This document shows, piece after piece, positions 26,036 through 33,765 of a stretch of DNA of 64,000 nucleotides. The stretch lies in NCBI GenBank assembly GCA_024276695.1, contig JAJRWR010000014.1, positions 62,001 to 126,000 on the forward strand. The letters run 5' to 3'. The translations under genes were made by a program, and so were the position numbers. The first letter of the stretch is position 1, and each line of letters starts with the position of its first letter. Source of the DNA: an archaeon (lineage in GTDB: Archaea > Thermoproteota > Nitrososphaeria > Nitrososphaerales > Nitrosopumilaceae). Below the pieces are notes generated by a model, which saw nothing but the letters and a program-made list of their open reading frames with translations, was not told where the DNA came from and did no database searches.

Positions 26036-26535
26036 ATGCTATAAGTGAAGCAATTGGAGAACTTTGCAAGGTAATCTTACCAATTAATGAGGAATACTAT
26101 CTTGGAAATCCAAATTCCTCAATAGCGGTTTGTACACTTTCAAGCATGAATTTACTCAAAAACTTTGCAAATTCCGAAATCTTAAACAAAATATCCATTG
26201 TAGGACGACTACTTTCTGAAAATAAAGGAATTGATTCTATAATCAAATATGTCAACAAGAATCCTCAAGTCAGAACCATTGTTGTTTGTGGAAAAGAGGT
26301 TTGGGGACATAAATCCGGTCATTCATTATTTGAATTACACAAAAATGGAATTGATCAAAATAGTAGGATAATTAATTCTACTAGTCCAGATCCTCATCTT
26401 ACAGTATCAGAATTGGAAATAAAGCATTTTCAACATAAGATAAATCTTGTAAACTTGATCAATGAAACTAAATTTGAATTAATTTTGGAACAATCTAATT
26501 TTTTTAGTATCCATTTCGCTGTCTTTCACGATTGA
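26032..26535 (+). CDS. MtrA-like protein (methyltransferase subunit A homologue, soluble)
   Basis: The 167 residues follow the cobamide-binding domain of tetrahydromethanopterin S-methyltransferase subunit A: DEYYLGNP-like start (NEEYYLGNPNSSIAVCTL), GRLLSENKGIDSIIKYVNKNPQVRTIVVCGKEVWGHKSG and LHKNGID with the following RIINSTS. MtrA's C-terminal membrane helix is absent, so this form is soluble. The lineage lacks methanogenesis; a role with a corrinoid or H4MPT-type C1 carrier is possible. Coupled to the DegT gene by ATGA. The last 32 bp overlap the convergent dUTPase-like gene. Confidence 0.75.
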   Translation: MNAISEAIGELCKVILPINEEYYLGNPNSSIAVCTLSSMNLLKNFANSEILNKISIVGRLLSENKGIDSIIKYVNKNPQVRTIVVCGKEVWGHKSGHSLFELHKNGIDQNSRIINSTSPDPHLTVSELEIKHFQHKINLVNLINETKFELILEQSNFFSIHFAVFHD

Positions 26536-26896
26536 TTTTATTTTTCTTTTTGTATTCCTCTAAAATATCATCAGGAGTTAATTTCAACTCTAGTGATGCT
26601 TGCACAACAAAATGCCAAATATCGATTAATTCTTCTCTTGCTTCAGCTTCGTTAAATTCAATTGGAGTTTTCCACCACTTCCAGTTTGTTGTACGTTGTA
26701 ATTCTACTGCCTCATGCATAATAGCTGTACACAAAGCAGAAACTCTTCCTTCAGAATCTTTTGGATATCTATCCAATTTCATCATTTCAGAAAGACCTTT
26801 CTGGAGTTTGAATATTGTTTCTAATCGATCTTTTTCAGATATTTCTTGTGACAATAATAAATTAATTTGAGAATAATTGAACTTAAGTCTTTTCAA
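26504..26896 (-). CDS. Dimeric dUTPase-like all-alpha NTP pyrophosphatase
   Basis: The 130 residues are all helical and carry the ExxE...ExxD metal motif of the dUTPase/MazG superfamily: HEAVELQ and, after WKWWKTP, REELIDIWHFVVQASLEL. The WKWWK feature is common in dimeric dUTPases of archaea and phages. The enzyme would hydrolyse dUTP or related nucleotides to the monophosphate. It is translationally coupled to the PfkB-type gene upstream (ATGA overlap). Confidence 0.75.
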   Translation of the reverse strand: MKRLKFNYSQINLLLSQEISEKDRLETIFKLQKGLSEMMKLDRYPKDSEGRVSALCTAIMHEAVELQRTTNWKWWKTPIEFNEAEAREELIDIWHFVVQASLELKLTPDDILEEYKKKNKINRERQRNGY

Positions 26897-27786
26897 AAAC
26901 GAATCATTTTTTCATATGTCTTGACACGTTTTGCAATGTCACCATTTTTTATTTTTAATAATCCATCTAATCCATATTTTTCAACAGCAAATGATCCTAA
27001 AACATTTCCATAAACTACAGCTTTTTTAATATCTGATATTTTAGTAGATTTTTTATTTGCAAGATAACCAATCATTGCACCTGCAAAAGAATCCCCTGCT
27101 CCAGTTGGATCTACAACATCTTCTAATGAGAATCCAGCAGTTGGAAAAATTACATCATCATAAAACATCAAAGAACCATGCTCTCCTTTCTTAATTATGA
27201 CATATTTTGCACCCCAATTCATCATTTTCTTTGCACATTTTATCAAATTGAATTCTTTTGTTAACAGTTTAGCTTCTTCATCATTGATTACAACTGCATC
27301 TACAGTTTTGATCATTTTAATTACTGCTTCACGTTTAGTAGATATCCAAAAGTCTATGGTATCACACATTGAAAATTTAATCTTATCAAATTCTTTGATT
27401 AAAGAAGTATTTTGTTCTGGATCATTATTTGCAAGATATACGAACTGAGATTTTTTATAAGCTTCCGGAACAGTAGCTTTAAAATCTCCAAGAACATTTA
27501 ATTCAGTTTTTAATGTTGATCTAGTACTTAATGTGTCATCATATTTTCCATCGTAACGAAATGTTTTACCTTTCTTAATAGTTAATCCTTGTAAATCAAG
27601 ATATTTTGATAAAATTTTATGATGTGGTTTAGGAAAATCTTTTCCAACTACAGCAATTAATCCAGTATCTACAAAATTACTAGCAGAAATAGCTGCAAAT
27701 GTAGCAGCTCCTCCTAAAACATTCCTTAATGTTTTTTTTGGAGTTCTAATAGTATCTAATGCTGTAGATCCGAATACAGTAAGCAT
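26893..27786 (-). CDS. PfkB-family carbohydrate/nucleoside kinase
   Basis: The 297-residue protein carries GGAATFAAISASNFVDTGLIAVVG near the N-terminus and the C-terminal signature VVDPTGAGDSFAGAMIGYLA, where the Asp is the catalytic base. It is a ribokinase-like sugar or nucleoside kinase. The phosphoryl acceptor is unknown, though the family includes archaeal nucleoside kinases, which would fit the coupled dUTPase-like gene. This fit is an inference. Confidence 0.85.
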   Translation of the reverse strand: MLTVFGSTALDTIRTPKKTLRNVLGGAATFAAISASNFVDTGLIAVVGKDFPKPHHKILSKYLDLQGLTIKKGKTFRYDGKYDDTLSTRSTLKTELNVLGDFKATVPEAYKKSQFVYLANNDPEQNTSLIKEFDKIKFSMCDTIDFWISTKREAVIKMIKTVDAVVINDEEAKLLTKEFNLIKCAKKMMNWGAKYVIIKKGEHGSLMFYDDVIFPTAGFSLEDVVDPTGAGDSFAGAMIGYLANKKSTKISDIKKAVVYGNVLGSFAVEKYGLDGLLKIKNGDIAKRVKTYEKMIRF

Positions 27787-27797
27787 TTGTTGAGAAA

Positions 27798-28250
27798 TTA
27801 ATTTTGATGTATAAATTCTCTTGCCTGTTCTTCTGTAGGATAGTATACAAATGGAACATCAAGTGATGTAATTATCATATCATATTTTGTTACACCTGAA
27901 ATCCTTACTGAATCTGATTCATCATTTGAATTTGCATCTGTATGAAATGTACCTTTAACATAACTACTCTCTAATGGTTGTAAAGTAAATGATTCTAAAT
28001 CACCTTTTCCAATAATTTTATCATTAGAAATTATAAAGAATTCTGTTTCACCTGCTGTTAATATTAACAATGAAGGATTATCAAATTGTAATTCTACATT
28101 ATAGTTTGAGCCTTTTTCATTTTCATTTACTAATTCGCTCTGATTAATGCTTACTCCAATTTGTGAGGCAGATGCATATTGTGAATACCCAAAAATACTC
28201 ATGCCTAGAACAAACAGAACTACTATACCTGCTTTTTTAGATAAATTCAT
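27798..28250 (-). CDS. Secreted LEA14-like beta-sandwich protein
   Basis: A signal peptide is clear (KKAGIVVLFVLGMSIFGYSQYASA). The rest reads as alternating strands: VELQFDNPSLLILTAGETEFFIISNDKIIGKGDLESF, the pattern of water-stress/LEA type 2 domains, where 'NPS' sits at a turn. It is 150 residues and ends in a short helix. It resembles the protein at 38489-39007 in layout. It probably sits outside the membrane. Function unknown. Confidence 0.55.
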   Translation of the reverse strand: MNLSKKAGIVVLFVLGMSIFGYSQYASASQIGVSINQSELVNENEKGSNYNVELQFDNPSLLILTAGETEFFIISNDKIIGKGDLESFTLQPLESSYVKGTFHTDANSNDESDSVRISGVTKYDMIITSLDVPFVYYPTEEQAREFIHQN

Positions 28251-28332
28251 GACTAGTTTTTACAAATTTGCATTTTAATCAAAAAGGAAAAAAATCCCCA
28301 TTAATTGTGTAAAAGTTTTGATCTAATCTTAA

Positions 28333-28346
28333 AGCTCCTTAGAGCT
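28333..28346. promoter_or_regulatory. AGCTC-N4-GAGCT inverted repeat
   Basis: A perfect 5-bp inverted repeat with a 4-bp spacer lies 36 bp upstream of the TTG start at 28382 and just before its AT-rich promoter region. It could be an operator; the short arms make chance occurrence possible. Confidence 0.25.
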
Positions 28347-28381
28347 AACAGAATAAATCAAAATTATATGATTATTTAGCA

Positions 28382-28867
28382 TTGGCTAGAATTAAACTCA
28401 AAATAGGCGAAAACGAAATTGAAGTTGACTCTAGAGATTTCTATGTTGATAACACTACATTAGGTGAAATTATAGATGATTTGTCAAATCATTTACCTGA
28501 AAATCAAGCAAAAATTGTCTATGAGACTGAATCTATTCAAAAACCAACTCAAATTGAACAACCAACCACATTTGGATTGAAATATCTAGATGATGCTGAA
28601 GCATACGAACCAGAATTTAATGAACCAAAGTACATTACACCTCATGAAATTAAATCAAAATTAAGAATTTTAGGAACAAGTAGATTCTTTGATTCACCAA
28701 GAACCGTTACTGAAACCGTTCAACAACTTAGAGAATATGGTTGGGCTGCTAGTCCATTAGATGTATCAAAAACCTTGGCAAAAATGGCATCAAACAAAGA
28801 AATTATGAAAAACTCCGAAGAGAATAGAACGCACTATTTTGTTCAAGAACAGTTAGTTGCTAACTAG
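28382..28867 (+). CDS. Conserved hypothetical protein with a C-terminal helical (winged-helix-like) part
   Basis: The 161 residues begin with a strand-rich segment (RIKLKIGENEIEVDSRDFYVDNTTLGEIIDDL) and, after a Pro-rich linker, end with FDSPRTVTETVQQLREYGWAASPLDVSKTLAKMASNKEIMKN, resembling a winged helix that could contact DNA or protein. The family seems lineage-specific. TTG start. Its 3' end overlaps the small zinc-ribbon gene on the other strand by 8 bp. Confidence 0.55.
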   Translation: MARIKLKIGENEIEVDSRDFYVDNTTLGEIIDDLSNHLPENQAKIVYETESIQKPTQIEQPTTFGLKYLDDAEAYEPEFNEPKYITPHEIKSKLRILGTSRFFDSPRTVTETVQQLREYGWAASPLDVSKTLAKMASNKEIMKNSEENRTHYFVQEQLVAN

Positions 28868-29051
28868 AAATATAATCACATTTTTTACAATCAGAAAAAA
28901 TTTCTCCATCTAAATGATCAAAATGAGTTTTGCATTGATTACATGTATGATGCATGTCAAAATATCCATCTTTTTCAATTTCTCCAATTTTATTTGATTC
29001 TAGATCTGTGCTTTTACACTCTATACAATGACAACCACATTCAATTTTCAT
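28860..29051 (-). CDS. Cys-rich zinc-ribbon-like small protein
   Basis: The 63 residues contain nine cysteines and several histidines: CGCHCIECKSTDLESNKIG, then CNQCKTHFDHLDG and CKKCDYISS. The arrangement (CxxC ... CxxC ... CxxC) suggests one or two zinc sites. A promoter shared with the divergent 51-aa gene is likely, as only 48 bp separate the starts. Function unknown. Confidence 0.55.
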   Translation of the reverse strand: MKIECGCHCIECKSTDLESNKIGEIEKDGYFDMHHTCNQCKTHFDHLDGEIFSDCKKCDYISS

Positions 29052-29099
29052 AACTATTCTCCGATAATGTATGTATAGTTGAATTGACTATACAAATCA

Positions 29100-29255
29100 T
29101 TGGGAAAGAAAAGAGAAATACCAATAGAAATTGATGATCATTTCAAACTTTTTGGAAAGGAACCATGGGAAGTAGACTATGGTGAAAAATGTGCAGTTTG
29201 TAATGTTAGAATTGATGAATATGGATTTTGTTCTTGCGGATCTAGCGGAGATTAA
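29100..29255 (+). CDS. 51-aa protein with a Cys4 motif
   Basis: This ORF is not in the track. It encodes MGKKREIPIEIDDHFKLFG..., a charged protein ending CAVCNVRIDEYGFCSCGS, a C-x2-C-x9-C-x1-C zinc site. The TTG start lies 26 bp after the centre of a TATA-like ATGTATAG, consistent with a leaderless mRNA. Its last 14 bp overlap the convergent gene at 29242. The reading is supported by the promoter position and by the cysteine pattern, not by family recognition. Confidence 0.5.
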   Translation: MGKKREIPIEIDDHFKLFGKEPWEVDYGEKCAVCNVRIDEYGFCSCGSSGD

Positions 29256-30138
29256 ATTTTCTTATTAATGGAACCATCATAATTATCAAAAATCCAATTG
29301 CCAAGGGTGCAATAATTGGAAATTCAGGTATAACAGTAGTACCTATTATTGAAATTTCTCCAGCAGTATCTGGTTTTATGTTAATCCAAACATGAGTTCC
29401 ATTATTGATGTATTCATGAAAGTTAGCTTTTTCATCATTCAAAAATACTATATATGGTCCCCACAATAATTCCAAAGGTATTATTGTAGTAACAAATTGA
29501 TTATCATCATTTACTTTGAAATTGATTTCCTTAGAAGGTTGTCTAAAATCAAAATTCTCTATTTCTGCAAATGTTGCAATCTCAACTGCAAATTCTTGAT
29601 CTCCCCAATTTACATATTCAACATTTTTTGGTGTATCAATTGAATACTCCAAAATCATTTGACAACCATGACAAGCAAATCCTTTTTTGTCATCCAAGTA
29701 TACTGGTCTTTCATTAACAAAAATCAAATCAACTTTTTCAGGAATGATAAAAGTTGTTGTTTCAAGATATCTAAAACTCCATGTCCATACGTTATCTATC
29801 TTCACAAGTACATTTTCAAGATCATACTCCACAACTAATTCCTCATTAGATGGCTGAAGTAATACAACAGTGTCACCTGCAATCATTGAAAATAGCTCTT
29901 CTTCTCCTTGCTCATTAATTACTGAAATATTTGAAACAGTTCCATAAATTAACTCAAGATCTACTGGTAAATTTGATGAACGTACCACATGTTTGATATG
30001 AACCTCTCCATCTGGATTAATCATCACTTCAACTGATTTTTGTATAGCTTTTTCACCTATTGAAACTTGAGCGTCAGCTAGTGGAACTAGAGATATTATA
30101 ATTAAAATTCCTAAAAGACCAAAAATCTTTGTATTCAT
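29242..30138 (-). CDS. Secreted protein with PEF-type C-terminal anchor
   Basis: A signal peptide (KIFGLLGILIIISLVPLADAQ) is followed by a long beta-rich extracytoplasmic region (about 24-265), with a possible disulfide in FACHGCQMILEY. The C-terminus VIPEFPIIAPLAIGFLIIMMVPLIRKFN matches the PEF motif, hydrophobic stretch and basic tail that archaeosortase-type systems process in this lineage. It should be anchored at the outer surface. Two genes downstream on the same strand, and only 1 bp from the cyclophilin gene upstream, suggest one transcript. Function unknown. Confidence 0.6.
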   Translation of the reverse strand: MNTKIFGLLGILIIISLVPLADAQVSIGEKAIQKSVEVMINPDGEVHIKHVVRSSNLPVDLELIYGTVSNISVINEQGEEELFSMIAGDTVVLLQPSNEELVVEYDLENVLVKIDNVWTWSFRYLETTTFIIPEKVDLIFVNERPVYLDDKKGFACHGCQMILEYSIDTPKNVEYVNWGDQEFAVEIATFAEIENFDFRQPSKEINFKVNDDNQFVTTIIPLELLWGPYIVFLNDEKANFHEYINNGTHVWINIKPDTAGEISIIGTTVIPEFPIIAPLAIGFLIIMMVPLIRKFNLR

Positions 30139-30615
30139 CTATTTCACAGTAACATTAACCATTTGTGTTTTCTCTAATGGGCAATCATTACCATCTTTAT
30201 CAAGATTAACGATTTTATCTACAATATCCATTCCTTCTATAACTTCACCAAATACGGTATACTGTCTATCTAAAAATGCACTATCTGAAGTAACAATGAA
30301 AAATTGTGAACCTGCACTATCTGGATCTTGTGATCTAGCCATAGAAACTATGCCTCGTAAATGAGATCTTGAACTAAATTCAGCCTTGATATTATACCCT
30401 GGTCCTCCCATTCCCCATGAACCTTTGTTGTCTGTTTTTGTATTAGGATCTCCACCTTGAATCATAAATCCTGGAATGACTCTGTGGAAAAGGGTTCCGT
30501 CATAAAATCCATCTTTAGATAATTTTTCAAAATTTCTTACAGTTTCAGGAGCCAATTCAGGTAGAAGTTTAAATGAAATGTTTCCTAAATTAGTTTCAAT
30601 ATGCACTGTAGCCAT
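30139..30615 (-). CDS. Cyclophilin-type peptidyl-prolyl cis-trans isomerase
   Basis: The 158 residues are a minimal cyclophilin: LFHRVIPGFMIQGGDP (catalytic Arg and the FHRV motif), SMARSQDPDSAGSQFFIVT, and TVFGEVIEGMDIVDKI. The start MATVHIETNLG lacks a signal peptide, so it acts in the cytosol as a proline isomerase and folding helper. The secreted-protein gene follows it by 1 bp. Confidence 0.95.
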   Translation of the reverse strand: MATVHIETNLGNISFKLLPELAPETVRNFEKLSKDGFYDGTLFHRVIPGFMIQGGDPNTKTDNKGSWGMGGPGYNIKAEFSSRSHLRGIVSMARSQDPDSAGSQFFIVTSDSAFLDRQYTVFGEVIEGMDIVDKIVNLDKDGNDCPLEKTQMVNVTVK

Positions 30616-30848
30616 TAGATTGAATCTACAAATACATCTTAATAGTCTTTTGCGAAAATGCCTTTAGAAATTTTCACAATCTTGAAAAATCCATAACGAT
30701 TAGTACGTTTTTCGTTAGAAAATTTATTGTTGTAGATTTTAGAAATTTTTAGTTAATAATTATATGAAAAATATGAATTAATAATATATGACAATTTTGA
30801 AATTTAAAAGTTATAGTCTTATATAGAACAAATAAAATTTACAATTCG
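30616..30848. other. Divergent intergenic region with promoters
   Basis: The region separates the cyclophilin and the HTH gene. CTTATATAG (30819-30826) is 26 bp before the TTG at 30849. The rest is AT-rich; no small ORF or RNA gene was recognised. Confidence 0.5.
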
Positions 30849-31079
30849 TTGAATCGTACAAACCAAAGCACGATAATTAAAGAAGCAATTAATTCTTATC
30901 TTGACAAAGGGGTAACCGACAAGCAGGATATCTACACCAAAGTAGTTGATGAACTTGGAGTTCCAAGACCAACTGTAAGAAGAGTTGCAAGAGATCTAAG
31001 AACTGAACTATTGCAAAAAATTCAAATCTTACAATCAGATATGCCAAAAGCAACTATTACACCTGAAGAAGACGAATAA
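30849..31079 (+). CDS. Small helix-turn-helix protein
   Basis: The 76-residue protein has a helix-turn-helix-like core: DKQDIYTKVVDELGVPRPTVRRVARDLRTELLQKI, where VPRPTVRRVARDL would be the recognition helix. It ends with an acidic tail (TPEEDE). The TTG start is 26 bp after the centre of TATA (CTTATATAG), a leaderless arrangement. Small single-HTH proteins of this kind are common in thaumarchaea. Target unknown. Confidence 0.65.
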   Translation: MNRTNQSTIIKEAINSYLDKGVTDKQDIYTKVVDELGVPRPTVRRVARDLRTELLQKIQILQSDMPKATITPEEDE

Positions 31080-31161
31080 ATTCGGCTCTTTTTTCTTTTT
31101 AATTATATTATTTTGTGATTTTTAGCATTACTGTTATAAATAATGAAATTTTCAAATAATT

Positions 31162-31626
31162 ATGGGATATGTTGGTAATCATTTAGCCACATTAGTAACT
31201 GGAGTTTTTGCAGCAATATTGACTGGACTTTGGCCTTATTTTACTGACTTTGCACCAATACTACATATCGTCTTCATTATCGCAGTACCAGTTACATGGT
31301 TCTTAACTTTCACATGTTGGATATCACAAAAGAGTACAGATTACATGCATCATCACGTTATACACACTGAAAAAAAAAGCTTGAGTAATACACATACTAT
31401 TCAAACTACAACAACTTCACAAGTTAGTCTTTCAGAAATTAAACAAATTCAATATGAATTATCACTTGAACTAAACAATGTAAAAGAAACTGTTAAACTC
31501 AAAGATAGTGAAATTGAAAGATTAAATCAAGAAATCTCTAATCTTGAAACTCTTGTACAAATAGAATCTCTAAAAACCGAACTAGCTAATCTCAAAATGC
31601 TAGCTTCTGGAAAAAAAACCAAATAA
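31162..31626 (+). CDS. Membrane protein with C-terminal coiled coil
   Basis: Two hydrophobic helices at the N-terminus (LATLVTGVFAAILTGLWPYF and PILHIVFIIAVPVTWFLTF) precede a His-rich segment (YMHHHVIHT) and a long coiled coil (about 92-145: LSEIKQIQYELSLELNNVKETVKLKDSEIERLN...). The coiled coil would lie in the cytosol. No enzyme motif is present. Role unknown; scaffold or sensor is possible. Confidence 0.6.
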   Translation: MGYVGNHLATLVTGVFAAILTGLWPYFTDFAPILHIVFIIAVPVTWFLTFTCWISQKSTDYMHHHVIHTEKKSLSNTHTIQTTTTSQVSLSEIKQIQYELSLELNNVKETVKLKDSEIERLNQEISNLETLVQIESLKTELANLKMLASGKKTK

Positions 31627-31632
31627 TTAGTT

Positions 31633-31746
31633 TTAATCTTTACAATGACAACAAACTTCTTCATGATTATCTTTACAACCAGTACAACTAATTGCTCCAC
31701 CAAAATGACATTTACATGAACATAATTCAGTTGAATTTTTTTTCAC
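31633..31746 (-). CDS. 37-aa cysteine-rich protein
   Basis: This small ORF (not in the track) encodes MKKNSTELCSCKCHFGG... with eight cysteines in 29 residues: CSCKC, CTGC and CCHC. Such spacing can bind one or two zinc ions or fold with disulfides. The GTG start has an in-frame TTG two codons upstream as alternative. It ends 6 bp after the convergent membrane-coil gene. A metal-binding micro-protein is the likely nature. Confidence 0.45.
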   Translation of the reverse strand: MKKNSTELCSCKCHFGGAISCTGCKDNHEEVCCHCKD

Positions 31747-32176
31747 ATTCAATAATATTACTATTCAATGTTAGTATTTGACTTTTACACTTTGTATATT
31801 AATGGATTAAAAGAAATTTTTAATTCAAAATTAGAGTTTGATGCTTAAAATGATATTTTTAATATTATATGGAAAATAATTTAGTTTAAGAATTTTTAAT
31901 ATCAATTTCTTTATAGAATCAATTAATTTACAAAATAAAATAATTTAAATGAATGAATCTATTAGAATTAAAAATCAATCACACAAAGCATTCATGAAAA
32001 TACAATGAACTCTAATGGAAATTTATTAAAGAAAATAATGCAAAATTATACTTCTACTATATCGTAATAATCTGAATTTTTTACAATGATTTTTAGAATG
32101 ATCAATTTAATCAATGTCAAATTTAGCCTCAATTTGATGATAATTATCCTGTAAAAATACCCAGTTAATTTTTAGA
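31747..32176. other. 430-bp AT-rich region without recognised genes
   Basis: This is the longest gene-free stretch. I find no coding frame of convincing composition, no tRNA-like arms and no clear repeat. AT-rich runs such as TTTTTAATATTATATGGAAAATAATTTAG could hold promoters of the Cys-rich gene. A small non-coding RNA cannot be excluded. Confidence 0.4.
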
Positions 32177-32719
32177 TTAATCTTGATGCAATTTAGAAGC
32201 AATCTCTAAAGTTTCATCTACCATTTCTTTTAATCTGTTTTGTACATCTTCATCTGTAATGGAATTTTCAGATATAGATTCGGTAGTAAGAAATACGGCT
32301 TTTGGATTTGTTATTACTCTAAAATATGATAACAATTGTGTGATTAATGTCTGGACATTGACAAAACCAATATTTCCAGCAGCCAAAATTGTAATTCCAG
32401 CAACCTTTCCTGGAGTTTTTTTGTAATCTATATATTCAAACAGATTTTTTAATGCTGAACTAAAAAATGAATTATAAATTGGTGATCCAATTAACCATAC
32501 ATCCGCATCCATAATATCACTTGCAGCCATTTCTGTTGTTTCATTGTATTCTATGTTTGGTCCTCTATAGTATTCTATTTGACCTTCAGAAAGATTGATT
32601 AATTTTGTATCTTGGTTTTTTGATTTAGTATATTCAAAAACATATTTCATTATCACTTGTGTATTTGCATTTTTTCTTGGACTTCCAGAAATGACAACAA
32701 TTTTCATATCTTCAGCCAT
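32177..32719 (-). CDS. NADPH-dependent FMN reductase / flavodoxin-like protein
   Basis: The 180-residue protein begins with KIVVISGSPRKNANTQVIMKYV, the FMN-phosphate-binding loop of the NADPH-FMN reductase family (SGSPRxxSNT-like), and has DVWLIGSPIYNSFFSSALKNLFEYID, the second flavin motif. It is likely a dimeric flavoprotein that reduces quinones, flavins or chelated iron. The start is either ATG at 32719 or MKIVV four codons later. It lies just outside the left end of the integrated element. Confidence 0.88.
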   Translation of the reverse strand: MAEDMKIVVISGSPRKNANTQVIMKYVFEYTKSKNQDTKLINLSEGQIEYYRGPNIEYNETTEMAASDIMDADVWLIGSPIYNSFFSSALKNLFEYIDYKKTPGKVAGITILAAGNIGFVNVQTLITQLLSYFRVITNPKAVFLTTESISENSITDEDVQNRLKEMVDETLEIASKLHQD

Positions 32720-32757
32720 TTGTATTGGTATTTAAATTTCTAAGAATTTTGAAAATT

Positions 32758-32772
32758 AAACGGGCTTGGAGG
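32758..32772 (-). repeat. Left attachment repeat (attL)
   Basis: AAACGGGCTTGGAGG, identical to the 3' end of the tRNA-Arg gene on the minus strand plus three flanking bases. It is not followed by a complete tRNA, so it is the displaced end left by integration. Confidence 0.65.
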
Positions 32773-32979
32773 TTCTCGTTTACTCCAGCATTCGAAACCA
32801 CTGTTTTTGTTGATTTTTTCAAGGCTTCAAACGTACTACGCTATCATATTTTATAATGTTTTACTTGTTCTCACATTTGCCGCATACCTTTGTGCATATC
32901 TGCGTTGATCGTAGATCCAAAGATCACTCATTCTTGAAAACTAGATCTTCTTTATCTATTACAATAATAACTAAGAATT

Positions 32980-33594
32980 ATGAAAACATCACAACCTGCT
33001 GAGGATTTTAAAAAAATCATCATAGACAGCTTGGCTTTCAATATTTTTCATAATGAAAATGCCTTTAGAGAAGAAACTGATGGAAAACATATTTCTATTA
33101 ATTTATTTGAATCTCCTTTGCATCTGAGAGAAATTACTTTACGATTACTCAGAACCTACATAAATCATGCAAATACAAAAAGCATCATAGGATTTACAGA
33201 AAATGATCAATCTTTAGTTACTTTTGCTACTCAGGTGTGCTATATTGAAAATATTCCATTTTACAATTATGATCTAGAAAATGATGAAGGTGCATTTAGT
33301 CAGTTCATCAGACCTGAAATTGTTCCATGTTCTCTAATAATTCCTTACTCTGTCAACGAAAATCATGTCTTAGAGGTAGTTGAGCTGTTCTCTCAACAAA
33401 AAGTTCCAATTTCTCAGGTAATCTCGATGGTTGATGAGAATCTATCAAAAACTGTCTTTTCTAACAAAGGCTTTGATTTTGTATCAATTTGTGATTGGAT
33501 TTCATTAAAAAATCGAATTAGAGAATTCAAAAGCATTACTGGAGAAAAAATGAATGAGTTATTCGCAAATTTCATTCCAAACAAAAATCTGTAA
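32980..33594 (+). CDS. Degenerate phosphoribosyltransferase-like protein beside pyrE
   Basis: The 204-residue soluble protein has the order of a type I PRTase: a hood-like start, SIIGFTENDQSLVTFATQVC (position of the PPi loop and first helix), FYNYDLENDEGAF (flexible loop region) and SLIIPYSVNENHVLEVVELFSQQ in the place where active enzymes show the PRPP motif VVVDDVITSG. The acidic pair and Gly-rich loop are lost, so it is probably inactive. VSMVDENLSK-like text (ISMVDENLSKTVF) follows as in OPRTase C-termini. It may assist the active PyrE made by the next gene. Assignment rests on pattern similarity and is tentative. Confidence 0.4.
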   Translation: MKTSQPAEDFKKIIIDSLAFNIFHNENAFREETDGKHISINLFESPLHLREITLRLLRTYINHANTKSIIGFTENDQSLVTFATQVCYIENIPFYNYDLENDEGAFSQFIRPEIVPCSLIIPYSVNENHVLEVVELFSQQKVPISQVISMVDENLSKTVFSNKGFDFVSICDWISLKNRIREFKSITGEKMNELFANFIPNKNL

Positions 33595-33765
33595 AGATTT
33601 GGATTGTTCTCAGTCAAATCCTCGCAACTTTTACCACTTAACCTGAATAATGTTTCTAAATTTAATGAAAATGAGTTCAGTTTTGCATCAAAATCACAAT
33701 TTTTTCTGTATGTCAGAAATTATAATTAGCTACAGTTTATTATCAGGATCGAGATCATTGAAACT

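Noticed and set aside
32773-32860. Possible full pseudo-tRNA next to attL (CTACGCTATCATAT resembles part of tRNA-Arg)
   Set aside because: Spacing to the acceptor end is about 30 bp too long and no arms pair; only the 15-bp repeat is secure.
33414-33617. 67-aa ORF antisense to the PRTase-like gene
   Set aside because: Shadow of the coding strand; no start context.
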